Numbered from the stretch's first letter, positions 1 to 6,274 are shown. The stretch is DNA of 7,443 nt from Nitrospinae bacterium RIFCSPLOWO2_12_FULL_45_22 (GCA_001803565.1 MHDQ01000076.1:1-7443); one strand, 5' to 3'. Notes: generated from the sequence alone by a model not told the origin. Made by a program: numbers and translations.

Positions 1-1088
1 TGACCATTGATCCTGAATCGAAGAGGGTAACGATTGGCCCTGGAAGCACCGGTTCGGACCCCGGTCCGGTTAGCTACAATATGGGGAACGATATTCCTAC
101 CGTGATGGATTGTGTCCTTATACTGGGATTCCTCAATCCGGACAACTACCTGGGCGGCAAGGTGAAATTGGATAAAGAGCTTGCCTTAAAAGCTATACAG
201 GAAAAATGCGCATCGGTTATCGGGGTTGATCCATACCACTTCTCCGAAGGAGTCATAGACCTGATCAATGACAGGATGCGGGAACATATAAAAACCGTCC
301 TCTCGGTTCGGGGATACTCCCCCATGGATTACTACCTTATTGGATACGGAGGGGCGGGGCCCCTTTTTCTTGCCGGATATTCCCATGGGCTTCCCTTTAA
401 AGGGATCTTTACAGTTCCCTGGGCAGCGGCTTTTTCCTCTTTCGGAACAACTGTTATAGACTACATTCATCGGTATCAAAAATCAACCATTATCCAAATT
501 CCCCCGGCCCTGGATGAAAAGGCAAAAGTACAAATAGGCTCCGTTATCAACGGAATATGGGGGGAGCTAGAGAAGAAAGCCCTGCAAGAAATGAAGGAGG
601 AAGGGTTCAGAGAAGAGCAAATAACCTATAACCAGGTGGCTTACTTACGGTTTATGGGTCAACTGGAAGACCTTGAGGTCATATCACCAGTGAGAAGGAT
701 TCAATCGGGTGACGATCTGGATAAACTGCTACAATCCTTCGAAAATCTTTACACAAAGGTCTACACCCATGGGGCTAAGCACTCTGAAGCAGGATACCAG
801 ATACTGGAGCTGGGACTGATAAGTTCAGTACCCAAGCCAAAACCCGTGCTCAAGAAATACCCCCTTGCAGGAAAGAAACCGCCTGAAGGAGCAGAGAAAG
901 GATATAGAGATGTGTATGTAAAGGGCTCCTGGAAGAAAGCTAAGCTGTATGATCTCGATAAACTCGTACCGGGAAATGAGCTAGAGGGACTCGCAATACT
1001 GGAAGCGGCCGCAACGACCATGCCTATACCTGAAGGGAAAAAAGTCGTTATTGATGAATTTATAAGATTCTGGCTAAAGGAGGATTAA
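1..1088 (+). CDS. acxA: Acetone carboxylase beta subunit (HyuA family), C-terminal part, cut by window start
   Basis: The reading frame is open from base 3 with no stop, so the ATG at 81 is internal and the gene begins upstream of the window. About 361 codons are visible, roughly the C-terminal half of a HyuA/acetone carboxylase beta subunit (about 700 residues in known members). Visible family hallmarks are the IGPGSTGSDPGPVSY segment at bases 33-77, the GYGGAGPLFLAGYSHGLPF stretch around bases 342-399 that forms part of the nucleotide-binding fold, and AAAFSSFGTTVIDY just after it. In known acetone carboxylases this subunit binds ATP and phosphorylates the ketone and bicarbonate, working in a cytoplasmic (alpha beta gamma)2 complex. 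The gene is followed after 2 bp by acxB, so the two are surely co-transcribed. Family assignment is firm. The acetone rather than hydantoin or oxoproline call rests on the gamma subunit and CoA-transferase downstream. Confidence 0.9.
   Translation, partial: TIDPESKRVTIGPGSTGSDPGPVSYNMGNDIPTVMDCVLILGFLNPDNYLGGKVKLDKELALKAIQEKCASVIGVDPYHFSEGVIDLINDRMREHIKTVLSVRGYSPMDYYLIGYGGAGPLFLAGYSHGLPFKGIFTVPWAAAFSSFGTTVIDYIHRYQKSTIIQIPPALDEKAKVQIGSVINGIWGELEKKALQEMKEEGFREEQITYNQVAYLRFMGQLEDLEVISPVRRIQSGDDLDKLLQSFENLYTKVYTHGAKHSEAGYQILELGLISSVPKPKPVLKKYPLAGKKPPEGAEKGYRDVYVKGSWKKAKLYDLDKLVPGNELEGLAILEAAATTMPIPEGKKVVIDEFIRFWLKED
1076..1083 (+). promoter_or_regulatory. Ribosome binding site of acxB
   Basis: AAAGGAGG lies inside the last codons of acxA, 7 bases before the GTG at 1091. 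It decides the GTG start of acxB and shows translational coupling with acxA. Confidence 0.8.
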
Positions 1089-1090
1089 GG

Positions 1091-3307
1091 GTGAAGCTAA
1101 CAAAAGAATCCACACAGGGAATCGCCTATAATGGGAAAACCATCAAGGAGCTACTTGAGGAGAGGGATAAAAGAACGGCCAAAAGTGGGTACTACTATGG
1201 CCTTAAGGAACTTGAATTGTACAAAGGAGACCCGATGAAGCTGGAACTTTTTTTTTCACGCCTCCTTGCGGCAACCATCGCGGGAAGGGAGACTACACGG
1301 ATGATATCGGGCTCACCTCAGATCAGGGAGGTAGCAGAGCTGGCTACGGGTCTCTATACTGCCGAGGGGGACTGTGTACTCCAATCTACCGGGATCATCA
1401 TCCATATACCCCTCATGGGAGAGGTGATTAAATGGATGATAAACCAGGATTATGAACATGAGGAAGGAATACATGACGGTGATATCATCACCAGCAACGA
1501 CAACGTTATTGCCGGTATGCATCCCCCGGATGTATATGACATAATCCCTATATTTTACCATGAGAAGCTAGTTGGCTGGGCCGCAACAGTTATCATGGAG
1601 GCAGAGTTAGGGGCGGTTGCCCCGGGGGCCATGTCTTCTGCTGCATCAGAGAGGTTTCTTGACGGGATACGGTTTTCTGCTGAGAAGACCGGGGAGAATG
1701 ATGTTCACTACAAATCCTTTGAGCGGAGGGTGCGCTCCGGGGTACGTTTGCCCGATCTCTTTCTCCTTGACCGGAAAGGCGCTTTGGCAGCCAATATAAA
1801 GGTCCGGGAGGATATAAGAAGGATTATCGAAGAGTTTGGTCTGGATTATTTTATTGAGGCCCAAAGAGAATTGATCGAAATAGAACGTCGGGCGCAACTG
1901 GAACGGGTGAAGAGGCGGACCGTCCCGGGTAAATTTCACGTGCCAGTTACCTTTGAGAACTACATGACCAAAACCTTCGTTCCTCCTCACCATGCCATAG
2001 ATCAGATCAGGTTAGTCCCCATGGATTTCATTATCCAACCCGATGGCAAGTACTTTCTTGATCTTGATGGAGCTGGACCGTGGGGCTGGCATCCATCAAA
2101 CACAACCCCTTCATCCATGAGGGGGGCTATGTGCCTGCTCCTATCTCAGACCATTGCTTATACCGGGGCAGCCAACGAAGGGACCATGATGTGTGTTGAC
2201 ATGAACCTCCCTTATGACTCTTATGTGAACCCCAGTTCCAAAAACATTGCCACTGGTAACCTTTTCAGTTTTCCCATAAACGGAGGTGGGGCCTGGTTGA
2301 GGTTACAATCCATGGCCTTTTTTTCTCGGGGTTTTGTGGAGGAATGTATTGCCGGTTCCCCAACTTCTGCCACTTTTGGCATGTCCGGTAAAGACCATTA
2401 CGGCAACGATTTTGGGTTCCTCATGACAGATATAGCCGGAACCTGTGGAAGCGGGGCCTTTGCCATAAGGGATGGGCTTACCGGGCACGCACCCTGGCAA
2501 CCAGTAAGTGATATGGGAAATGTGGAGGTGTGGGAACTCTTCTTACCCCTATCCTGGACCGGAAGGGGGTTGCTCCCCAACTCCTGCGGTTGGGGAAAAT
2601 ACCGGGGTGGATTCTCCATCATGGCTACCTGGATGGTTTATAAGAGCCAACTCCTGGGTTTAGACATCACACCCGTTGTACTACTGGATAAAATTTATCC
2701 TAACTCCGGTATGTTTGGCGGATACACCGGGACAGGACCCTTCTACAAGATGGTCGAGGGCGCAAATACCGAAACGTTATTACAGGAAAAACTTCCTCTC
2801 CTGCACCACTATGGACATCCCTTAAATCCAGATATGGAGAAAAATATCCAGGGAAGACATTTGCTGGAAACCTCCCGGGGAGTCTCCATACCGGGTGTTT
2901 TCCGGCATGGCGACTGGCTTCAGGTACACTATGGCCAGCAAGCAGGGGGATTTGGCGACCCCATAAAAAGAGATACCGGATTAATCAAGAAAGACCTGGA
3001 CAGTGGCCTGATCACCCTTGAAATCTCCGGGAAGATATTCGGCATGGCTGCTTCCTATGACGAACATAGAGAGGAATGGATAATAGATCAGGATAAAACC
3101 ATTAAACTCAGGGAGGAAAAGAAGAAGGAAAGACTCAGGAAGGGTATACCGGTTAAGGAATGGTGGAAAAAGAGGAGAAAAGACCTCCTTCAGGGAAAGA
3201 TGCCGGAACTCATGAAGGATATGTATAACTGTTCCCTGGACAAAGGTGAACACTGGTCGAGGAACTTCAAATCGTTCTGGATGCTCCGGGATGATTTCAC
3301 TTTTTAA
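1091..3307 (+). CDS. acxB: Acetone carboxylase alpha subunit (HyuB family), divergent metal site
   Basis: 738 residues with a GTG start set by AAAGGAGG 7 bases upstream. Length and end-to-end pattern fit acetone carboxylase alpha: TIKELLEERDKRTAKSGYYYGL near the N-terminus, GDIITSND (residues 130-137), GMHPPD (142-147), KYRGG in the C-terminal third, and an ending WMLRDDFTF typical of the family. In the published Xanthobacter enzyme this subunit holds the Mn site, using two His and one Asp (His150, Asp153, His175 as I recall them), where phosphorylated acetone and carboxy-phosphate react to acetoacetate. Here His144 and Asp147 match the first two ligands, but the third position, 25 residues after the first His, falls on Met169 (VIMEAELGA), and the neighbouring conserved Asp is Glu172. 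The gene may therefore be a variant with another metal, substrate or chemistry. A run of nine T at 1248-1256 lies within the frame. The family call is firm; exact substrate is inferred. Confidence 0.9.
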   Translation: MKLTKESTQGIAYNGKTIKELLEERDKRTAKSGYYYGLKELELYKGDPMKLELFFSRLLAATIAGRETTRMISGSPQIREVAELATGLYTAEGDCVLQSTGIIIHIPLMGEVIKWMINQDYEHEEGIHDGDIITSNDNVIAGMHPPDVYDIIPIFYHEKLVGWAATVIMEAELGAVAPGAMSSAASERFLDGIRFSAEKTGENDVHYKSFERRVRSGVRLPDLFLLDRKGALAANIKVREDIRRIIEEFGLDYFIEAQRELIEIERRAQLERVKRRTVPGKFHVPVTFENYMTKTFVPPHHAIDQIRLVPMDFIIQPDGKYFLDLDGAGPWGWHPSNTTPSSMRGAMCLLLSQTIAYTGAANEGTMMCVDMNLPYDSYVNPSSKNIATGNLFSFPINGGGAWLRLQSMAFFSRGFVEECIAGSPTSATFGMSGKDHYGNDFGFLMTDIAGTCGSGAFAIRDGLTGHAPWQPVSDMGNVEVWELFLPLSWTGRGLLPNSCGWGKYRGGFSIMATWMVYKSQLLGLDITPVVLLDKIYPNSGMFGGYTGTGPFYKMVEGANTETLLQEKLPLLHHYGHPLNPDMEKNIQGRHLLETSRGVSIPGVFRHGDWLQVHYGQQAGGFGDPIKRDTGLIKKDLDSGLITLEISGKIFGMAASYDEHREEWIIDQDKTIKLREEKKKERLRKGIPVKEWWKKRRKDLLQGKMPELMKDMYNCSLDKGEHWSRNFKSFWMLRDDFTF

Positions 3308-3323
3308 TTCTATAAAAAAAGAT

Positions 3324-3329
3324 AGGGAG
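3324..3329 (+). promoter_or_regulatory. Ribosome binding site of acxC
   Basis: AGGGAG sits 7 bases before the ATG at 3337, in the 29-bp gap after acxB. The gap shows no terminator hairpin, so acxC belongs to the same transcript. Confidence 0.6.
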
Positions 3330-3336
3330 ATAAACG

Positions 3337-3891
3337 ATGTCCAAGATTACGTATAACAAAGAAATAATAGGCGATCTCATGGATGGGAAGCTAGACTGGC
3401 ATAGGACGAAAGCAATCATAAGTGGTCACAAAGATGAAGACCGCTTTGAGAAACACCTCGAAGCCCTTAGTGAAAGGACTCCCTGGAAAGAGAAAATCCT
3501 TCTCCCGCTCACCGATGAGCTTTTTATCGTGGCGAAGGGGACGGAAAGAATTATAAAATGCCGTTGCGGTTATGAATATGGCGATTACAGAGAAAACTGG
3601 AAACTAAGTGCTCTGATCCATGTCAGGGAAACAGAGGAAGAGATAAACGAACTCTATCCCTATCCCAGTAAGCCAGATCCCCAGTATTGTGAAATAAGGG
3701 AGTTCTACTGTCCCGGCTGTGGCACCCAGTTGGAGGTAGAAACGGTTCCCTTTGGTTATCCTTTAGTATTTGATTTCCTCCCTGATCTGGACACTTTCTA
3801 CCGCGAATGGCTTAAAAAACCCCTGGATAATGAGAAAGAGTTCAAGGACCTTACTTACGATGTCATTAAATGCTGGGCCAAGGAAGGATAG
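3337..3891 (+). CDS. acxC: Acetone carboxylase gamma subunit
   Basis: 184 residues, close to the usual size (about 170) of the small gamma subunit of acetone carboxylase and related ketone carboxylases. Two cysteine clusters are visible: CRC at residues 75-77, and Cys118 plus CPGC at 125-128. These would form the structural zinc site known for this family. The segment GYPLVFDFLPDLDTFYREWL (140-159) is a typical family C-terminal signature. In the known complex the gamma subunit bridges alpha and beta and has no separate catalytic role. Its presence is the main evidence that the HyuA/HyuB pair upstream is a ketone carboxylase and not a hydantoinase or 5-oxoprolinase, which lack this subunit. 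It starts 29 bp after acxB, and 50 bp separate its stop from the start chosen for the CoA-transferase A gene. Confidence 0.88.
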   Translation: MSKITYNKEIIGDLMDGKLDWHRTKAIISGHKDEDRFEKHLEALSERTPWKEKILLPLTDELFIVAKGTERIIKCRCGYEYGDYRENWKLSALIHVRETEEEINELYPYPSKPDPQYCEIREFYCPGCGTQLEVETVPFGYPLVFDFLPDLDTFYREWLKKPLDNEKEFKDLTYDVIKCWAKEG

Positions 3892-3941
3892 ATGAAGGGC
3901 TATGGGATCGGGAATATAATAACGGAGGGAGAACCACGGGG

Positions 3942-4664
3942 ATGACAAGCAAAGTATTTTCGAGTTTTGCAGAGGCCATTTATGATATCGGTGATGGAGC
4001 GACTATTGCGATTGGTGGGTTTGGTGGATCGGTCGGAATGGCACAAAATCTTATTTTGGCCTTACGTGACAAAGGATCCAAAGATCTCACCCTTATTAGT
4101 AATACCGGGGGATTATGTGAGCTATCCCTGGGAGGATTTATTGCAGGAACTTATGTCGATCATGCAATCTTGTTTCAGAATAAGCAGGTAAAAAAAATGA
4201 TCGGCTCCTATCTTGGTTCACCTTCACCCACTACCCTGAGTTCTCTCGAAAAACAATGGCAGGCGGGAGAAGTGGAAGTAGAGACCTTGCCCCAAGGAAC
4301 ACTTTCGGCAAGAATGTTAGCGGGGGGTGCCGGTTATGGTGGTATTTACATACCGACTGGTGTAGGGACAATTGTAGAAAAGGGAAAAGAAAAGAGGATT
4401 ATTCATGGGAAGGAATATATCCTTGAGTTTCCTCTTAAACCAGAGTTTGCCTTTGTCAGGGCTTATAAAGCAGATACCACAGGCAACTTGATCTACCGTT
4501 TAGCTGCCAGAAATATGAACCCCATAGCAGCTAAAGCAGCTAGCGTCACTATCGTGGAGGTAGATGAAATTGTTGATCCAGGAGGACTTGATCCGGATAT
4601 TATTGTTACACCCGGTATATACGTCCATCGCATGGTCAAGATACCAAAGGGAGGAAAAAAATGA
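3942..4664 (+). CDS. scoA: 3-oxoacid CoA-transferase subunit A
   Basis: 240 residues from the ATG at 3942. The frame is open back to 3870, but the family N-terminus (MTSKVFSSFAEAIYDIGDGA) begins at 3942, and the upstream codons overlap the end of acxC and look non-coding. The ribosome site is less ideal than its neighbours: GGAGG lies 13 bases upstream, with GGGG immediately before the start. Family features are ATIAIGGFGG near the N-terminus, DLTLISNTGG, VKKMIGSYLG, a glycine-rich GGAGYGGIYIPTGVGT stretch, ADTTGNLIYR and a closing IVTPGIYVHRMVKI. With subunit B it would move CoA from succinyl-CoA or acetyl-CoA to acetoacetate, giving acetoacetyl-CoA from the carboxylase product. The donor cannot be told from sequence, so atoD would be an equally fair symbol. 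The segment after GGFGG (SVGMAQNLI) departs from the common LCGIPENLI form. Confidence 0.88.
   Translation: MTSKVFSSFAEAIYDIGDGATIAIGGFGGSVGMAQNLILALRDKGSKDLTLISNTGGLCELSLGGFIAGTYVDHAILFQNKQVKKMIGSYLGSPSPTTLSSLEKQWQAGEVEVETLPQGTLSARMLAGGAGYGGIYIPTGVGTIVEKGKEKRIIHGKEYILEFPLKPEFAFVRAYKADTTGNLIYRLAARNMNPIAAKAASVTIVEVDEIVDPGGLDPDIIVTPGIYVHRMVKIPKGGKK
4646..4654 (+). promoter_or_regulatory. Ribosome binding site of CoA-transferase subunit B
   Basis: AAAGGGAGG ends 6 bases before the ATG at 4661 and lies inside the end of subunit A. With the ATGA stop/start overlap this indicates coupled translation, giving equal subunit amounts. Confidence 0.75.
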
Positions 4665-5332
4665 AGAGGACCCTTGATAATGAGACAATGGCAAAGAGAG
4701 TAGCCCAGGAGTTTGAAGATGGAATGGTCGTCAACCTGGGATTTGGTATGCCAATTTTAGCCGCTAATTTTGTCCCCGAAGGAAAGAGAATATTTTTTCA
4801 TGCTGAAAACGGGATTCTCGGGTATGGCTCTATTATCCAGGAAGGGCAAGACATAGACCCTGATCTGATAAATCCCGGCGGGCTATATGTAAGACCCCTT
4901 CCCGGCATGTCTGTGTTCAATCATGAAGAGGCATTTGACATGATACGGGGAGGACATGTTGACCTGGTAGTATTGGGTGCCCTGCAGGTCTCTAAAAATG
5001 GTGATCTGGCTAACTGGTTCAATCCAGCCAAAGGGATAGGCAACATCGGGGGAGCAATGGATTTGGCAGTGGGAGCCAAAAAAGTCATTGTGGTCATGGA
5101 ACACACAACCAAGGATGGAAAGTCCAAAATTTTAAATGAATGTACCTTTCCTCTTACTGCCAGGGAATGTGTTGATATGATAATATCTGATATTGCTACT
5201 ATTGAGCTGACCCCTGGGGGAATGATTCTCAAGGAGGTTGCTCCTGGCTGGTCCTCCGAAGAGGTTCAATCGCTGACTGAGCCCCACCTGATAGTCGCCG
5301 ATGATTTGAAGGAAATGGACCTCAGGGTATGA
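4661..5332 (+). CDS. scoB: 3-oxoacid CoA-transferase subunit B
   Basis: 223 residues, typical for subunit B (about 215). Its ATG overlaps the TGA of subunit A by 4 bp. The catalytic glutamate, which forms the covalent glutamyl-CoA intermediate in this family, is Glu49 in the HAENGILGYG motif (the SENG/AENG box). Other family marks are VVNLGFGMP, DLINPGGLYVRPLPGMSVFN, RGGHVDLVVLGALQVSKNGDLANW, GIGNIGGAMDLAVGAKKVIVVMEHTTKDG and LTPGGMILKEVAPGWS. It forms the active CoA-transferase with subunit A and completes conversion of the carboxylase product to acetoacetyl-CoA. It is the last gene of the operon. No clear hairpin-plus-T terminator follows; instead, sequence matching a thiolase in antisense begins directly at its stop codon. 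Confidence 0.92.
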   Translation: MKRTLDNETMAKRVAQEFEDGMVVNLGFGMPILAANFVPEGKRIFFHAENGILGYGSIIQEGQDIDPDLINPGGLYVRPLPGMSVFNHEEAFDMIRGGHVDLVVLGALQVSKNGDLANWFNPAKGIGNIGGAMDLAVGAKKVIVVMEHTTKDGKSKILNECTFPLTARECVDMIISDIATIELTPGGMILKEVAPGWSSEEVQSLTEPHLIVADDLKEMDLRV

Positions 5333-5482
5333 ACCCGAATTAATATCTTCTCTAACCTTACCCCGGGGACTAAATTGCAAGTCCTCCATGAAAATGGCCT
5401 CAGTAATGGAAAAACAATCATGCACCTCTGCCATACTGATCTCTTCTCTGGGGAAGTGGTTGCACATAGGTTGCATTTTTGC
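5333..5482 (-). pseudogene. Fragment of an SCP-x type thiolase (acetyl-CoA acetyltransferase-like)
   Basis: Read on the minus strand, this stretch encodes EEISMAEVHDCFSITEAIFM followed by EDLQFSPRGKVREDINSG. The AEVHDCF box with a following TE...EDL.F...G pattern is characteristic of SCP-x type thiolases, where HDCF supplies an active-site histidine. Only about 45-50 codons remain of a protein of about 390. The recognisable part runs to the base after the CoA-transferase stop codon (5332), and upstream of about 5482 similarity fades and a stop (5510-5512) appears. There is no ribosome site before the ATG codons at 5476 or 5434. I read it as a remnant left by recombination or deletion. A thiolase would be the natural next enzyme after acetoacetyl-CoA formation, so the scrap may come from a related catabolic locus. 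The identification is by motif memory only. Confidence 0.55.
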
Positions 5483-5488
5483 TAATAT

Positions 5489-5516
5489 TTTACTAGTTTT
5501 TAATAAGATTTATACC
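5489..5516 (+). promoter_or_regulatory. Weak candidate promoter for the tRNA-Ser(CGA) gene
   Basis: TTTACT (5489-5494) and TATACC (5511-5516) are spaced 16 bases in an AT-rich tract, each matching four of six consensus bases. If the tRNA region was cut off from its original upstream promoter by insertion, something here must drive tRNA-Ser(CGA). The match is weak and could be chance. Confidence 0.2.
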
Positions 5517-5552
5517 CTGAAACTCTTGAGGATATTGATATTCCTGATTTCC

Positions 5553-5602
5553 GAGACGGATTGCGGATCCGTAGGTCAGAGGTTCAAATCCTCTTGGGCG
5601 CG
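5553..5602 (+). pseudogene. 3' half of a tRNA-Arg gene (probable attachment-site scar)
   Basis: A complete anticodon arm is present: stem ACGGA (5556-5560) pairing TCCGT (5568-5572), loop TTGCGGA with anticodon GCG (5563-5565). It is followed by a 5-base variable loop, a perfect T arm (AGAGG, TTCAAAT, CCTCT; 5578-5594), the 3' acceptor strand TGGGCGC (5595-5601) and discriminator G5602. The expected partner GCGCCCA/G and the D arm are absent upstream; the sequence turns AT-rich just before the anticodon stem. No CCA follows directly, the next bases being CTACACCA. The acceptor sequence and the Arg anticodon point to tRNA-Arg. A 3' fragment starting at the anticodon arm is what remains at the distal end of an element that integrated into a tRNA gene by a tyrosine recombinase, so 5553-5602 may be an att core. 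Confidence 0.75.
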
Positions 5603-5622
5603 CTACACCAATAATGACAGGC

Positions 5623-5711
5623 GGAGAGATGGCCGAGTGGTTGAAGGCGGTTGATTCGAAATCAATTGAGCGGTTAATCCTGCTCCGGGGGTTCGAATCC
5701 CTCTCTCTCCG
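5623..5711 (+). tRNA. tRNA-Ser(CGA)
   Basis: The acceptor stem GGAGAGA (5623-5629) pairs fully with TCTCTCC (5704-5710), and G5711 is the discriminator. The anticodon arm is GTTGA, loop TTCGAAA, TCAAT, with anticodon CGA at 5657-5659, reading UCG. A long variable arm (GAGC...GCTC) marks a class II serine tRNA. The T arm is GGGGG, TTCGAAT, CCCTC with one G-U pair. The 3' CCA is not encoded (bases after the discriminator are TCAA), so it must be added after transcription. It lies 20 bp after the tRNA-Arg fragment and would originally have been co-transcribed with it. Confidence 0.95.
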
Positions 5712-5718
5712 TCAATAA

Positions 5719-5892
5719 AAGAATTTGGGTGTGGCTATTCCCTGTCAAAATCCAATTAATGGATTGCTGACAGAAGCTGTGGTGATTAAACGCAAGCCTA
5801 AAGGCATTGCCCTACAATGCTTTGCAATGAAGCTTGCATAATTCGGGGATAACTTACCACGCGAGGAAGAGGCAAAATTGGAGTTGGGGTAA
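5719..5892 (+). pseudogene. Possible decayed reading frame between the two tRNA-Ser genes
   Basis: In one frame this stretch reads NLGVAIPCQNPINGLLTEAV, then VIKRKPKGIALQCFAMKLA, stop, then FGDNLPREEEAKLELG, stop. The composition looks protein-like, and the two parts share one frame separated by a single TAA (5839-5841). There is no convincing start or ribosome site. I do not recognise the protein. It could be the C-terminal remnant of a lost gene, or chance. The rest of the interval up to 6029 shows nothing I can name. Confidence 0.22.
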
Positions 5893-6029
5893 CTAGCTCA
5901 ATAATAAAGAGGGATTTGATTTAGGCCTTCAAAAAAGTAAAGAGTATATCCTAACAATTGGGTGGATTTAAGAAAAAATTACCATAAAACGTTAATCGTT
6001 ATACGTCATAAGTTATTAGTTAATTTCGT

Positions 6030-6122
6030 GGAGAGGTGCAAGAGCGGTTTAATTGGCACGCCTGGAGAGCGTGTGGGCGGCTAAAACCTGCCCCGTGGGT
6101 TCGAATCCCACCCTCTCCGCCA
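6030..6122 (+). tRNA. tRNA-Ser(GGA)
   Basis: The acceptor stem GGAGAGG (6030-6036) pairs with CCTCTCC (6112-6118); discriminator G6119 is followed by an encoded CCA (6120-6122). The anticodon arm is CACGC (6057-6061), loop CTGGAGA, GCGTG (6069-6073), with anticodon GGA at 6064-6066 reading UCC and UCU. The long variable arm GGGCGG...CCTGCCC is that of a class II serine tRNA. The T arm is GTGGG, TTCGAAT, CCCAC. The D arm is short, CAA pairing TTG. Unlike the serine tRNA gene upstream, this one encodes its CCA. Confidence 0.96.
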
Positions 6123-6130
6123 TCTTAATA

Positions 6131-6188
6131 GTAAGCAACGAGGAGTAAGCAGTTAACTGCTCACGGCTTACTGGTCACTACTCACTCC
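6131..6188. repeat. Degenerate inverted and direct short repeats after tRNA-Ser(GGA)
   Basis: GTAAGC occurs at 6131-6136 and 6145-6150 and inverted as GCTTAC at 6166-6171. A perfect 14-bp palindrome AGCAGTTAACTGCT lies at 6148-6161, and further degenerate copies (TCACGG, GGTCACTACTCACTC) follow. The array could fold and may serve as a terminator for the tRNA, but no T run follows. It looks like one of the dispersed intergenic repeat families common in Firmicutes. Confidence 0.5.
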
Positions 6189-6249
6189 CTTAACCCTTAT
6201 CGCTATTATCTACAACTAGCGATTACTATACAAAATTTAAAGTCTTTTC

Positions 6250-6274
6250 CTGAACCCTGTTAGCTGAACCCTGT
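6250..6274. repeat. Two direct copies of CTGAACCCTGT
   Basis: Identical 11-bp copies at 6250-6260 and 6264-6274, separated by TAG, with a partial third unit (GAACTG) after them. They lie just past the end of the convergent peptidase gene. Their function is not apparent. Confidence 0.6.

Noticed and set aside
81-1088. ATG at 81 as the start of the first gene
   Set aside because: The frame is open to the window start, and residues before the ATG (IGPGSTGSDPGPVSY) are a core HyuA motif, so the ATG is internal.
3870-3941. Extended N-terminus for CoA-transferase subunit A
   Set aside because: The extra 24 codons overlap acxC and have no family match; the typical N-terminus begins at the ATG at 3942.
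5333-5400. Operon terminator after the CoA-transferase genes
   Set aside because: CCCCGGGG near 5361 is a short palindrome without a loop or a T run, so it is not a convincing intrinsic terminator.
5132-5476. Minus-strand 114-codon frame as one gene
   Set aside because: Most of it is the antisense shadow of CoA-transferase subunit B; only the part outside that gene resembles a thiolase, and it lacks a ribosome site.
5500-5602. Intact or intron-split tRNA-Arg
   Set aside because: No D arm or 5' acceptor strand exists upstream, and the anticodon loop itself is whole, which does not fit an anticodon-loop intron.
5388-5654. Plus-strand 88-codon frame as a protein gene
   Set aside because: It runs through the tRNA-Arg fragment and into the intact tRNA-Ser, has no ribosome site and no recognisable protein features.
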